A stretch of DNA of 46,549 nucleotides from Eudoraea sp. Its GTDB lineage: Bacteria > Bacteroidota > Bacteroidia > Flavobacteriales > Flavobacteriaceae. The translations under genes and the position numbers were made by a program. The stretch is taken from positions 1 through 46,549 of the forward strand of contig JAHEHU010000015.1 in NCBI GenBank assembly GCA_024639765.1. Direction: 5' to 3'. Below are positions 16,704-25,950 of this stretch, piece after piece. The notes beneath the pieces are model-generated. The model saw only the letters and a program-made list of their open reading frames with translations, did no database searches and was not told the origin of the DNA. Each line of letters opens with the position of its first letter. Position 1 is the stretch's first letter.

Positions 16704-18323
16704 ATGAATAAAATGAACTTTAGAATTTCCGCAACGACGGCTATGCTATGCATGATTTTTAGTGTGGGGTGTGAGGCTCCGCAAAAAGAAATTACAATGC
16801 CCGAAACAGATTTGAATAGTGAACATCTGATCCCAATGCCCAGTAAAATGACCGCTACAAATAGTGGGTTTAGGCTAGATCAGTATACACGAATAGAAAC
16901 GAATCCAAACAATGAAGGCTTGGAGGAAGTGGCTGTCTATCTTACAGATAAGATAACTGAAAAAACAGGTTTAAGGCTAGAAACAAACACCTCTGATGGA
17001 CAAAAGAACGATGCGGTCATCTACCTGACACAGCAGGAAGGCAAATCTTGGCCCAATGATGAGGCTTATACACTTTCTATCAAAAAAGATTCATTGATCC
17101 TTGAAGCGGCTACGCCCAAAGCAGCCTTCTGGGGAGTGCAAACCATAAGACAACTCATTCCTGAAATAAGCAATGATACGCTAACGGAACACGCAATATG
17201 GCCTATTGCTACAGGTATTATTGAGGATCATCCAAATTTTGAGTACCGCGGTTCCATGTTAGACGTAGCCCGACATTTCTTCTCAGTAGAAGATGTGAAA
17301 AAGTACATTGATCTGTTGGCATACTACAAAATAAATGTCTTACACCTGCACCTTACGGATGATCAGGGGTGGCGAATTGAGATAAAATCATGGCCTAAGC
17401 TTACTGAAATAGGCGGTAGTACAGAAGTAGGTGGTGAAGCTGGAGGGTTTTATACACAAGAAGAATATAAGGACATTGTTGCATATGCAGCAGACCGATT
17501 TATGACAATTGTACCTGAAATAGATATGCCGGGGCATACTAATGCTGCCTCTGTCTCCTATCCTATTTTAGATGGCACTGGCAAAACACTTCAGTTGTAT
17601 CAGGGAACACGTGTTGGTTTTAGCACTTTCAACACAAGAAAAGATACAGTATATGCCTTCATAGACGATGTAGTGAGAGAACTAAGCGCTATCTCCCCCG
17701 GACCCTATTTTCATATTGGAGGCGATGAGAGTCATGCCACCAAGAAATCGGATTACGTGTATTTTGTGAACAAGGTGGAAAAGATCGTTCGAAAATATGG
17801 GAAAAAGATGATTGGGTGGGATGAAATAGCTACGGCCGATATGGATAGCAACTCCATTTTTCAATTTTGGGCCAGTGAAGAAAATACCAAGACCGCCATC
17901 TCTAAAGGGATGAAAGTGATCCTCTCCCCCGCCAAAAAAGCCTATCTGGACATGCAGTACGACACCCTTTCTAAACATGGACTACATTGGGCAGCTTATA
18001 TTCCTGTGGATACTGCATATGTTTGGAGCCCTGAGACCTATGTAGATCAAATTCCAAAAGACATGATCCTTGGGGTGGAAGCACCATTATGGTCGGAAAC
18101 GATCAGTAATATTGAAGAATTAGAGTATTTGGCCTTCCCCAGGATCATAGGGTATTCTGAGTTGAGTTGGAGTCTGGAAGAGAACAGGGATTGGGAAAAT
18201 TTTAGAGTGAGACTTGCCAATCAGACCCCCTTTCTGGATATGATGGATGTAAAATATTACGCCTCTCCCAAGATCGATTGGGTAAAAAGTAATAGAACGT
18301 ACAAAGAGATACAGAAAGACTAA
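16704..18323 (+). CDS. Exported beta-N-acetylhexosaminidase, glycoside hydrolase family 20
   Basis: A lipoprotein-like GH20 enzyme of about 539 residues that removes terminal beta-linked GlcNAc or GalNAc. The signal is followed by FSVGC (lipobox Cys at residue 23 from ATG 16704). A GH20b-like N-terminal domain spans about residues 35-175 (LIPMPSKMTA ... PKAAFWGVQTIRQL), then the catalytic barrel begins with EYRGSMLDVARHFF. The substrate-assisted catalytic pair is D341-E342 in HIGGDES, and LHLHLTDDQGWRIEIK is typical. I choose ATG 16704, five bases past the SGNH stop; a reading from 16665 would overlap that gene and bury the signal peptide. It probably acts on chitin oligosaccharides or peptidoglycan/glycoprotein fragments. 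Confidence 0.95.
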   Translation: MNKMNFRISATTAMLCMIFSVGCEAPQKEITMPETDLNSEHLIPMPSKMTATNSGFRLDQYTRIETNPNNEGLEEVAVYLTDKITEKTGLRLETNTSDGQKNDAVIYLTQQEGKSWPNDEAYTLSIKKDSLILEAATPKAAFWGVQTIRQLIPEISNDTLTEHAIWPIATGIIEDHPNFEYRGSMLDVARHFFSVEDVKKYIDLLAYYKINVLHLHLTDDQGWRIEIKSWPKLTEIGGSTEVGGEAGGFYTQEEYKDIVAYAADRFMTIVPEIDMPGHTNAASVSYPILDGTGKTLQLYQGTRVGFSTFNTRKDTVYAFIDDVVRELSAISPGPYFHIGGDESHATKKSDYVYFVNKVEKIVRKYGKKMIGWDEIATADMDSNSIFQFWASEENTKTAISKGMKVILSPAKKAYLDMQYDTLSKHGLHWAAYIPVDTAYVWSPETYVDQIPKDMILGVEAPLWSETISNIEELEYLAFPRIIGYSELSWSLEENRDWENFRVRLANQTPFLDMMDVKYYASPKIDWVKSNRTYKEIQKD

Positions 18324-18334
18324 GCATCTGAATA

Positions 18335-19870
18335 ATGAACTATACTAACCAAAATAAACCTAATATGAGAATCTATGTAACGATAATAGTATTATTATTT
18401 ATTGGACTGATATACCCTCAGACCGAGAATGACACGCTGCCAAAAGCAGAGGTTTCCACCACTATGCAAAGCGTAGTCATTAATGGGAGGACTATTTACC
18501 TAACCGCAAAAGCAGGGACTTTTCAGGTAAGGGATGAGAACAATAAACCCCTGGCCTTAATGGGACATACCTTTTACACCAAAGGGGACAAGCGGGATAA
18601 TAATACCAGAAAAAGACCTCTTGTTTTTGCCTACAATGGTGGACCTGGTTCTTCTTCCTTCTGGCTCCATATGGGTATATTAGGTCCTAAGCGAATTGTG
18701 GTAAATGATCCGGACTATACCCCGGCAGCGCCTTACCAACTCGTAAACAATAATTACTCTATCCTTGATGTAGCAGACCTGGTCATGATAGACCCTGTTG
18801 GCACAGGTCTCAGTGTACCCTTGGGAAAAGCAAAGTTCAAGGATTTTTGGGGTGTAGATCAGGACATCAAGAGTCTTTCGCTTTTTATAAAACAATTCCT
18901 CATAGAAAACGATCGGATGAACAGTCCTAAATACCTGCTTGGCGAAAGTTATGGCACTTTCAGGAATGCAGGCCTGATGAACAAATTGCTCGGCGATGGT
19001 ATAGCCATGAATGGGGTTATCATGGTATCTGCTGTATTTGACCTAAGAACCCTGCTCTTTCCGCCAAATGACGATCTGCCCTACATTGTTCATTTCCCTA
19101 CCTATGCAGCCACCGCTTGGTACCATGACATGATTGAAAATAAACCGGAAAATGTATATGACTTTCTCAACGAGGTAAGGATCTTTACAGAAGAAGTGTA
19201 TACTCCGGCATTGTTCAAAGGTGATGCGCTTAATCAGGAGCAGAAGAAATCGGTAGCAACCAAATTAGCAGCCTATACAGGAACCACTATGGAATATTGG
19301 ATGAAGGCTGATCTTCGGGTGACAAACAGTGAATTTTTTGCAGAATTCCTTCGCGACAAAGGGGAAATTGTTGGCCGTTTAGATTCACGGTTTACCGGTA
19401 TCAATCAGGATCCCTTAGCTCAGGAAGGTGATCGTGATCCTCAAAGCGATGCTATTTCACCAGCGTATATTGCCGGATTCCTGGATTATTTATACCGGGA
19501 GCTTAAGGTAAATAAGTCCCTGAATTACGCAACTTCTGCCTATGGCAGAAAAGGATTTGAATGGGATTGGACGCATACCGGAAATGAGCGTTGGGGCACC
19601 CAGGCTGCTATCAATACGGGGGTAGATCTGGCTGAAGCCATGACTAAGGATCCCAATATGAAAGTCCTGATCCTCAATGGCATTTATGATATTGCCACCG
19701 TCTTTTATGGGGTTGAACATAGTATCAACCATCTGGGGCTTACCAAGGAGATCAAGGATAATATCCTGATGAAATATTATGAGGCCGGCCATATGATGTA
19801 TACGCACCCTCCCTCCATGGCCCAGTTTAAAAAAGATGTGTCCGATTTTATAAAAGACACTTCCCGTTAA
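18335..19870 (+). CDS. Exported S10 serine carboxypeptidase-like protein
   Basis: A 511-residue secreted peptidase of clan SC family S10. A signal peptide core (VTIIVLLFIGLIYPQ) follows either ATG 18335 or the better-shaped ATG 18365. The family blocks are AYNGGPGSSSFWLHMG for the oxyanion hole, LGESYGTF with nucleophile S205, a late aspartate near residue 452 (LNGIYDIATV) and the histidine near residue 486 (YEAGHMMYTH). Together these complete the Ser-Asp-His triad. It begins 11 bases after the GH20 stop and is the last gene of the run, closed by a strong hairpin. It probably trims C-terminal residues of peptides in the periplasm, which fits nutrient scavenging beside GH20. Confidence 0.93.
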   Translation: MNYTNQNKPNMRIYVTIIVLLFIGLIYPQTENDTLPKAEVSTTMQSVVINGRTIYLTAKAGTFQVRDENNKPLALMGHTFYTKGDKRDNNTRKRPLVFAYNGGPGSSSFWLHMGILGPKRIVVNDPDYTPAAPYQLVNNNYSILDVADLVMIDPVGTGLSVPLGKAKFKDFWGVDQDIKSLSLFIKQFLIENDRMNSPKYLLGESYGTFRNAGLMNKLLGDGIAMNGVIMVSAVFDLRTLLFPPNDDLPYIVHFPTYAATAWYHDMIENKPENVYDFLNEVRIFTEEVYTPALFKGDALNQEQKKSVATKLAAYTGTTMEYWMKADLRVTNSEFFAEFLRDKGEIVGRLDSRFTGINQDPLAQEGDRDPQSDAISPAYIAGFLDYLYRELKVNKSLNYATSAYGRKGFEWDWTHTGNERWGTQAAINTGVDLAEAMTKDPNMKVLILNGIYDIATVFYGVEHSINHLGLTKEIKDNILMKYYEAGHMMYTHPPSMAQFKKDVSDFIKDTSR

Positions 19871-19871
19871 C

Positions 19872-19898
19872 AAAAAGGACGTCACAGACGTCCTTTTT
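19872..19898. terminator. Bidirectional intrinsic terminator between convergent genes
   Basis: AAAAAGGACGTC (19872-19883), loop ACA, GACGTCCTTTTT (19887-19898): a perfect 12-bp stem with T-tracts on both strands, directly after the S10 stop and 13 bases before the end of the minus-strand amidohydrolase gene. It can stop transcription from both sides. Confidence 0.92.
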
Positions 19899-19911
19899 AC
19901 TTTTAGAGTAC

Positions 19912-22900
19912 TTATTTATTGGTTCCCGGGAGCCCAATAGGTTTCTTTGTCTGCCAGGTAAAAGGCGTTGCCTTTTTTGTTTCGGGCCATACTTCATCCA
20001 GGGTATCTGCACTGTAGACCGTTCCATTCTTAATAACATGGGTAAGTGTATTCGTATTTCGTAAAGAATCTAATGGATTCTTATCCATGATAAGGATATC
20101 TGCGAGTTTCCCAACTTCAATGCTACCAAGATCCGTTTCCAGTCCAAGAGCAGTAGCACCATGCAAGGTTGCTACTTTTAATGCGTCATGTTGCTCCATT
20201 CCCCCACTTCCTACGGCCCATAATTCCCAATGGTATCCAAGACCCTGCAATTGCCCGTGACTACCTATTCCTGCTATCCCACCAGCTTTTACCAGATCGT
20301 TCATAAACATTGCGTGTTTCTGAAATACATGTTCCTCATCCATGAACCATCCCGGACGTCTTCTCGACTTCTGTGCCAGTTCCTCATAGGGAGTAAAATA
20401 TTGTAATTTTTTGTCACCCCATACATCTTCCCGGGAATAGTAGTAATTCTCAGCCCAAGGTCCGCCATAAGAAACGAGCAACGTTGGTGTCACAGCCATT
20501 TTAGATTCCGCGATGCTCTTCACCACGTCCTGATAAATAGGATGGATCGGTAAGGAATGTTCGTGACCGGGGTATCCATCCAGCAACTGGGTCATGTTTA
20601 ATTTAAAGTCGAGTCCACCTTCAGTAGTGGGCATTAACTTCAGTTCTTTCGCAGCCATAATGATCCATTGCCTTTGTTGCCTGTTTCCTACCAGGTACAT
20701 TTTTATGGTTTTGGTATTATAGTACTCACTGTATTGCTTCAATACCTCCTTGGCATGATCCAGACTGGTTATTTTATAGCGCCAATAGCCTACTCCGGGT
20801 CCCGTACTGTATACGCGTGGACCATGCAACATACCGGCCTCCACCATATCTGAATAGGTCAATACATCGGTTGTGGCCGTTTGAGGATCCCTGGTAGTGG
20901 TTACTCCATAGGCAAGGTTAGCCGAGTATATCCATACCTGGTTCTTATGTATGCCCCAATTTGGCCACATATGGGCATGAGTATCTACAAATCCCGGGGT
21001 AAGGGTTTTACCACTCACATCTATGATCGTAGTACCTTTGGGAACCGTAATAGATCCTGTAACTCCAACCGCCTTGATCCTGTTATTCTCTACCAGGATA
21101 TCTCCTTTTTCGATGACCTCATCCCCTTTCATGGTAATGATCCTACCGCCTTGCAATAAGAGCGTGCCTTGAGGTATTTGCTTTTTATAGGCAACCTTAA
21201 TCTTAAATTCCTCTGCTTTGAAGGTGGCCTCTTTTTCAGCCTCCTTACTTTTATCATCACCGGTTTCTGTTGAATCTTTGGTCTTCTCCGTTTTCTTTAG
21301 TTCCTTTTCTTTCTTTTTTGCAACGTCTACACTATCCTTGAACTGTTTGCCTGCAATGAGATCGTATCGGAAATGACTTGCTCCCAAAGACCAATGCACT
21401 TTTTTACTATCTGCAGCCCAGGCAGGGAATTCACCCCCCATGACCGTTAATTTCATTGCCGGAAAGGACGCCTTGTCAGGAGAAGCTAGTGAAATGGTAG
21501 GCGTTTTTCCATACCGAGGAATTGTCACGGTATAAATGTCATTATTGATCTGTGCAAGCGCCTGAGTTCCATCAGGGGAAATTCGAATTTCAGAAGGTCT
21601 GGATGCCTTGTCATTATCTTCCCTGTCATCATCTATCATTGGGAGATAACTATTCTGAGAACCTTCCAGATGATCCTTCCCAAAAATATCGCTTGACCCA
21701 TAGGTCTCAATCCCCTTTAACTTCAAATGTTCCTTCTCATCGGTCCCATCCCAACGAATTGAGATCAAACCTTTAGTAGCATGACTTAGGTAAATCCTGT
21801 CATCTATTTTGGTGAAATGGGGTTGTAGCCTCCCTTTGGATTTATCAATAAATTGAATAGGTCCACCAGAGGATGAAACCCAAACAAGGTCTTCCTGAGC
21901 CCGCCGAGCTCTTGGACCTATAGCATCTTCATACGTTTGAGTGGTGCCCTTCAGAAAAGCAATTTTGCTGCTCTTGTATGACCACTCCGGGGAGCTGTAA
22001 ATGCCTGCTTCTTGTGTTAATTGTATGGGCCTGGCTCTACCATCTACATTAACCTTGAATAGATGACCTCCTCCAGGTTTCCAGGTGGTGTACACCAGTT
22101 GGGTTCCATCCGGTGACCAACTGGGCTGAGCCTCTGTAAAATCATTGCTGGTTAACCTTCTGGGAGTACCTGAAGGTAGTTCCATAACATATAGCCTGTT
22201 TAAGGCCGTAAAGGCCACCCTTTTTCCATCTGGTGATGGTTTGGCATCCCTGATCTGCGTAACAAAAGCCTCTGCAGTATCTTCAATAGGATAGTTGAAT
22301 TTTAGGCGTGGACCCAGTTCTAAGCGCACGTCCACCGAAAAAGGAATTTCTTTTGCTGTATTGTTCTCTATGCCTATGGCAAAGATCTTCCCCCCATAAG
22401 AGGCAATAAGTTGTTTGCTATCTGGTGTAAATGACATGGCTGGCAAGACCCCTAAAGGAGCTATAGACTCCTGTTCATCTCTTTGTACCGGGTAGGCCAG
22501 CCAACGTTCTTCTCCTGTTTTTAGATTGCGTATCACAAGACCTGTTTCGGCCTCAAATCGATTACCATAGACCAACCATTTACCATCAGGAGACAAGGTT
22601 GGGGTAAAAGCTGAACCATATCTTGAGGTGATCACATCCATGTCTGCATCTTCCATATCATAAGTCCCTATTTGATATTGTGGAAGTTGGGCATTATAAT
22701 TCCAGGCATTTCGTCTTTGTGAAAAATACAACAACTTGCCATCAGCACTAAAAGCAGGGTCTATCACCTTAAGATTCTTTGGCTCGCCGAACAAGACACT
22801 TCCTTTTCCACCTTCTTTGTGGTAAATATTGAATTTAATATTTCTTCTACCCTTGGCGCCTACAATATAGTTGCCATCTGCTGTCCATTCTGCCGAAAAG

Positions 22901-23325
22901 AAATTTAGCCGACTTTCTTGGCTGATCTGTTTTTCTTCTTTGTCCTCTAAACGAAGGGTCCAAATATTATCGGACCCACTTTTATCTGAAATAAAGACAA
23001 TGGATTTTCCGTCAGGACTAAATTTTGGATGAACATCATAGGCTATCCCATTGGTGATCTTTGAGGCTTCGCCACCCGTAATTGGAATAGAATATATATC
23101 GCCCATAAGGTCGAAGACAATGGTTTTACCATCCGGACTTACATCAAGTGACATCCAGGTGGCTTCAGAAGTTGTAAAGTTAATAGTACGTTCCGGCTCC
23201 AGCGGTAATTCCTTGGTTGCCTTTTTAAGTGAGTCTACCTTCTGCAAGGTATCTTGTGCAAGGAGAGACTGAACAGGAATTAGTAAAAGAGAAAAGAATA
23301 CTAGAAATGTAATAGTTTGTTTCAT
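19912..23325 (-). CDS. TolB-like propeller fused to an amidohydrolase, exported
   Basis: A 1137-residue secreted two-domain protein. After a signal peptide (VFFSLLLIPVQSLLAQ), residues about 45-650 hold repeated PD40/WD40-like blades with the recurring SPDGK pattern (VSPDGKTIVF, FSPDGKSIVF, LSPDGKWLVY, PSPDGKRVAF), as in TolB and tricorn. A strongly charged Lys/Glu linker (about residues 665-705) joins them to an amidohydrolase barrel whose metal motif HAH is at residues 783-785 (FVDTHAHMWPNW). Beta-sandwich segments flank it (GRIITMKGDEVIEKG and KLADILIMDKNPLDS). This fusion is known in Bacteroidota as an amidohydrolase family protein of undefined substrate; peptide-like or cyclic amide hydrolysis is plausible. 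The gene is monocistronic and shares its terminator with the S10 gene. Confidence 0.9.
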   Translation of the reverse strand: MKQTITFLVFFSLLLIPVQSLLAQDTLQKVDSLKKATKELPLEPERTINFTTSEATWMSLDVSPDGKTIVFDLMGDIYSIPITGGEASKITNGIAYDVHPKFSPDGKSIVFISDKSGSDNIWTLRLEDKEEKQISQESRLNFFSAEWTADGNYIVGAKGRRNIKFNIYHKEGGKGSVLFGEPKNLKVIDPAFSADGKLLYFSQRRNAWNYNAQLPQYQIGTYDMEDADMDVITSRYGSAFTPTLSPDGKWLVYGNRFEAETGLVIRNLKTGEERWLAYPVQRDEQESIAPLGVLPAMSFTPDSKQLIASYGGKIFAIGIENNTAKEIPFSVDVRLELGPRLKFNYPIEDTAEAFVTQIRDAKPSPDGKRVAFTALNRLYVMELPSGTPRRLTSNDFTEAQPSWSPDGTQLVYTTWKPGGGHLFKVNVDGRARPIQLTQEAGIYSSPEWSYKSSKIAFLKGTTQTYEDAIGPRARRAQEDLVWVSSSGGPIQFIDKSKGRLQPHFTKIDDRIYLSHATKGLISIRWDGTDEKEHLKLKGIETYGSSDIFGKDHLEGSQNSYLPMIDDDREDNDKASRPSEIRISPDGTQALAQINNDIYTVTIPRYGKTPTISLASPDKASFPAMKLTVMGGEFPAWAADSKKVHWSLGASHFRYDLIAGKQFKDSVDVAKKKEKELKKTEKTKDSTETGDDKSKEAEKEATFKAEEFKIKVAYKKQIPQGTLLLQGGRIITMKGDEVIEKGDILVENNRIKAVGVTGSITVPKGTTIIDVSGKTLTPGFVDTHAHMWPNWGIHKNQVWIYSANLAYGVTTTRDPQTATTDVLTYSDMVEAGMLHGPRVYSTGPGVGYWRYKITSLDHAKEVLKQYSEYYNTKTIKMYLVGNRQQRQWIIMAAKELKLMPTTEGGLDFKLNMTQLLDGYPGHEHSLPIHPIYQDVVKSIAESKMAVTPTLLVSYGGPWAENYYYSREDVWGDKKLQYFTPYEELAQKSRRRPGWFMDEEHVFQKHAMFMNDLVKAGGIAGIGSHGQLQGLGYHWELWAVGSGGMEQHDALKVATLHGATALGLETDLGSIEVGKLADILIMDKNPLDSLRNTNTLTHVIKNGTVYSADTLDEVWPETKKATPFTWQTKKPIGLPGTNK

Positions 23326-23413
23326 CAGGAGTTTATTTATAAGAAGCTCCTAATATAGAGAATTAATACGGGAAGTTTACCCTTAGAAGAAAGTGTAAAA
23401 AAAAGCTGATTTA

Positions 23414-23836
23414 TTATTTATCGGTATCGGCATCAACCTTTTCATCAACGGTAAAATCGGTGATCCCATTCTTATGGAGTAAATTATACCACTGTATTAC
23501 TTTTTTAATATCGCTGGGATATACTCGGTCCTCATCATAATCCGGAACAACCTCAAAAAAATACTCTTCCAGCTTTAATTTGTCCTCTTTATGCCCTATT
23601 GAGGTCTTACCTCCATCTTCTTTCTCCTGTATTTTTTTGAAAACTGCTACCAAAGGTAGTTCCTCTTCAAGGGTGAAAATGGCGATCTCCGATAAAACAC
23701 TGACATTGCTGGTCATACCCACTGTGATCCTTTTTCCGTCAATAAGAGACTCAGCCACGAAGCCCGTCCTTGTTTGAGTCACTAATTTGAATAATCCGGG
23801 CCTTCCCCCAATAGATAAGATCTTGTCTAAACTCAT
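23414..23836 (-). CDS. DUF5606 domain protein
   Basis: A cytoplasmic protein of about 140 residues that I recognise as DUF5606, a conserved Bacteroidota family without known function. The conserved beginning is SLDKILSIGGRPGLFKLVTQ; an SH3-like first part (residues 1-70) is followed by a helical part with DIKKVIQWYNLLHKNGITDF. I start at ATG 23836, which puts the conserved block at the very N-terminus; ATG 23845 would add three residues. It lies before def on the complementary-strand map, 53 bases downstream of def in transcription order, so it is likely the last gene of a ruvX-def-DUF5606 transcript. Confidence 0.85.
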   Translation of the reverse strand: MSLDKILSIGGRPGLFKLVTQTRTGFVAESLIDGKRITVGMTSNVSVLSEIAIFTLEEELPLVAVFKKIQEKEDGGKTSIGHKEDKLKLEEYFFEVVPDYDEDRVYPSDIKKVIQWYNLLHKNGITDFTVDEKVDADTDK

Positions 23837-23889
23837 AGATTTCAATGATTTCGGCGCAAATATGGAAAATTAAACTGATTCGTCCTTTA

Positions 23890-24480
23890 TTAACGTACTT
23901 TTTTTAACAATGGAAAGCGCATTTTATAATCTACCTGAATTTTCCCTTTGGAAATGTTAGTCAATTTCCCTTTTAACAAACGTTTTTTCAGACTGGAAAC
24001 CTTATCTGTAAACAGGATCCCTTCAATATGGTCATATTCATGTTGAATAACCCTCGCCAGAAGTCCATCGTAGGTATGCGTATGCACTTTGAATTGTTCA
24101 TCCATGTATTCAATGTTGATCGTATCTTTCCTTGTTACGTCTTCACGAATATCCGGAATGCTGAGACAACCTTCATTAAACGGCCATGAAGTACCGGTTT
24201 CCTCTACGATCCTGGCGTTAATAAATACTTTTTTAAAGCCCGCAAGTTGTTCCTGTTCCTCTTTTGAAAGCTCTTCATCATCTGCGAAGGGAGAGGTATC
24301 TACCATAAAAAGCCGTATAGCCAATCCTATCTGCGGAGCAGCCAAACCTACGCCATTTGCATTGTACATGGTATCCCACATATTGTTGATCAGGGTCTCC
24401 AAACCTTCGTAATGCTGATCAATATCCGTACACACTTTCCTAAGTACCGGATCCCCATATGCTATTATAGGTAAAATCAT
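23890..24480 (-). CDS. def: Peptide deformylase
   Basis: Removes the formyl group from the initiator methionine of nascent proteins on the ribosome. All three motifs are present: GVGLAAPQIG (residues 43-52), EGCLSIP with metal ligand C105, and QHEYDHIEG with H147, E148 and H151. At 196 residues it is longer than the E. coli enzyme, owing to an acidic insertion at about residues 62-82 (DTSPFADDEELSKEEQEQL) that I have seen in other Bacteroidota deformylases. The gene follows ruvX after 44 bases. No fmt gene is in the window. Essential function is expected. Confidence 0.97.
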   Translation of the reverse strand: MILPIIAYGDPVLRKVCTDIDQHYEGLETLINNMWDTMYNANGVGLAAPQIGLAIRLFMVDTSPFADDEELSKEEQEQLAGFKKVFINARIVEETGTSWPFNEGCLSIPDIREDVTRKDTINIEYMDEQFKVHTHTYDGLLARVIQHEYDHIEGILFTDKVSSLKKRLLKGKLTNISKGKIQVDYKMRFPLLKKVR

Positions 24481-24524
24481 ATTATATTTTTTTTAATCCT
24501 CAAGCTTTGATTATACGTTCCACT

Positions 24525-24938
24525 CTACTTTATTCGATCCAGGTATCCTTGCAATATAAGCGTAGCACTGATCTCATCTACCATTGCCTTTTCCCTTCTA
24601 TATTTTTTCTTCATCCCTGAGGCCACCATACTATTAACGGCCATTTTGGAAGTAAAGCGTTCATCTTGTCGATAAACGGGTATATCAGGAAATGATTGTT
24701 TTAAAACCTTTATAAAAGGTTCGATAAAAGCCTCCGATTCTGATGGCATATTATTCATTTGCTTAGGCTCCCCTACTACAAAAGAGTTAACCTTCTCATC
24801 CCCCACATACGTTTTTAAAAAGGACAACAGCTCTGACGAAAGCACAGTGGTTAGGCCCGAAGCGATCATTTGTAGTTCATCAGTTACAGCGATCCCTGTT
24901 CTTACCTTCCCGTAATCCAGGCCAATAATCCTTCCCAC
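24525..24938 (-). CDS. ruvX: Pre-16S rRNA nuclease / Holliday-junction-resolvase-like YqgF
   Basis: A 137-residue RNase H-fold nuclease (YqgF/RuvX) that in E. coli finishes the 5' end of 16S rRNA. The acidic residues lie in GLDYGKVRTGIAVTD (D8), VVGEPKQMNN, DERFTSK and the C-terminal DEISATLILQGYL. The length matches the family. It is the first gene of a ruvX-def-DUF5606 series and is divergent from dapD, with about 100 bases between them carrying an outward TAnnTTTG element for each side. Confidence 0.95.
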   Translation of the reverse strand: MGRIIGLDYGKVRTGIAVTDELQMIASGLTTVLSSELLSFLKTYVGDEKVNSFVVGEPKQMNNMPSESEAFIEPFIKVLKQSFPDIPVYRQDERFTSKMAVNSMVASGMKKKYRREKAMVDEISATLILQGYLDRIK

Positions 24939-24951
24939 ATTTTATTTTTTG

Positions 24952-24959
24952 CAAAAATA
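24952..24959 (-). promoter_or_regulatory. Bacteroidota -7 element upstream of ruvX
   Basis: On the minus strand the bases read TATTTTTG, an exact TAnnTTTG match, 13 bases before the ruvX ATG. No clear -33 TTG was found. Confidence 0.45.
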
Positions 24960-25013
24960 CAGGATAAATTGTTATTCCTATAAAATTCAGCCTCATAATC
25001 CCGGCCTACCTCC

Positions 25014-25021
25014 TATCTTTG
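25014..25021 (+). promoter_or_regulatory. Bacteroidota -7 element upstream of dapD
   Basis: TATCTTTG matches TAnnTTTG exactly and lies 21 bases before ATG 25043. It overlaps an in-frame TTG at 25019 that would otherwise start a longer reading, which supports the ATG as the start. Confidence 0.5.
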
Positions 25022-25042
25022 CCAAAAATTTTATTCACCTCC

Positions 25043-25858
25043 ATGAAAGAATTACAATCTATCATAGAAAAAGCATGGGATAACCGCGATTTACTCAGAG
25101 AACCTGATACTCAGAAGGCTATTAGAGATGTTATCGATCTTATTGATTCCGGGAGCCTCCGATGTGCTGAACCCACCAAAGACGGATGGAAGATAAATGA
25201 ATGGGTTAAAAAGGCCGTGGTCTTGTATTTTCCCATCCAGAAAATGGAAACCATGGAAGTAGGGATCTTTGAATACCACGATAAAATTCCTCTAAAAAAA
25301 GGATATCAGGAAAAAGGTATCAGGGTAGTACCACATGCGGTTGCAAGACATGGGGCCTATATAGCGTCTGGAACCATCTTAATGCCCAGCTATGTAAATA
25401 TTGGTGCCTATGTGGATGAAGGCACTATGGTAGATACCTGGGCAACAGTCGGCAGTTGCGCCCAAATAGGTAAGAATGTACATTTAAGTGGTGGCGTAGG
25501 AATTGGTGGCGTGTTAGAGCCTTTGCAGGCTTCTCCTGTCATAATTGAGGATAACGCTTTTATTGGGAGCCGCTGTATAGTGGTTGAAGGCGTAAGAGTT
25601 GAAAAAGAAGCCGTGCTCGGCGCTAATGTGGTTCTAACTGCTTCAACTAAGATCATAGATGTCACAGGATCCGCTCCTGTGGAATTAAAAGGTAGGGTTC
25701 CTGCCCGTTCAGTTGTTATACCAGGGAGTTACACCAAAGAATTTCCGGCTGGATCCTATCAGGTACCTTGTGCGCTGATCATAGGAAAACGCAAACCAAG
25801 TACGGATCTGAAGACTTCCTTAAATAATGCCTTGCGAGAATATAATGTCGCTGTATAA
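25043..25858 (+). CDS. dapD: 2,3,4,5-tetrahydropyridine-2,6-dicarboxylate N-succinyltransferase
   Basis: Catalyses succinyl transfer from succinyl-CoA to tetrahydrodipicolinate in the lysine and meso-diaminopimelate pathway; cytoplasmic trimer. The start MKELQSIIEKAWDNRDLL and length (271 residues from ATG 25043) match the family. The centre is a left-handed beta-helix with hexapeptide repeats (ARHGAYIASGTILMPSYVNI, GAYVDEGTMVDTWATVGSCA) and the conserved GGVGIGGVLEPLQASPVIIE segment. It stands alone on the plus strand, divergent from ruvX. A TAnnTTTG element lies 21 bases upstream. The assignment is secure. Confidence 0.97.
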   Translation: MKELQSIIEKAWDNRDLLREPDTQKAIRDVIDLIDSGSLRCAEPTKDGWKINEWVKKAVVLYFPIQKMETMEVGIFEYHDKIPLKKGYQEKGIRVVPHAVARHGAYIASGTILMPSYVNIGAYVDEGTMVDTWATVGSCAQIGKNVHLSGGVGIGGVLEPLQASPVIIEDNAFIGSRCIVVEGVRVEKEAVLGANVVLTASTKIIDVTGSAPVELKGRVPARSVVIPGSYTKEFPAGSYQVPCALIIGKRKPSTDLKTSLNNALREYNVAV

Positions 25859-25907
25859 TTTGTAGGAATTTTTCCCGGAAGACAATTTTATGGCAAATTT
25901 AATGTTA

Positions 25908-25915
25908 TAACTTTG
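25908..25915 (+). promoter_or_regulatory. Bacteroidota -7 element before the 25951 glycosyltransferase
   Basis: TAACTTTG matches TAnnTTTG exactly and lies 35 bases before ATG 25951, in a 92-base AT-rich gap after dapD. No good -33 partner is visible. Confidence 0.42.
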
Positions 25916-25950
25916 TGTTTAAATTAAGTGTCTAAGTACATTCTACTACT

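Noticed and set aside
23327-23351. AGGAG ... CTCCT inverted repeat upstream of the propeller-amidohydrolase gene
   Set aside because: A 5-bp stem with a long AT-rich loop; no conserved leader or riboswitch features.
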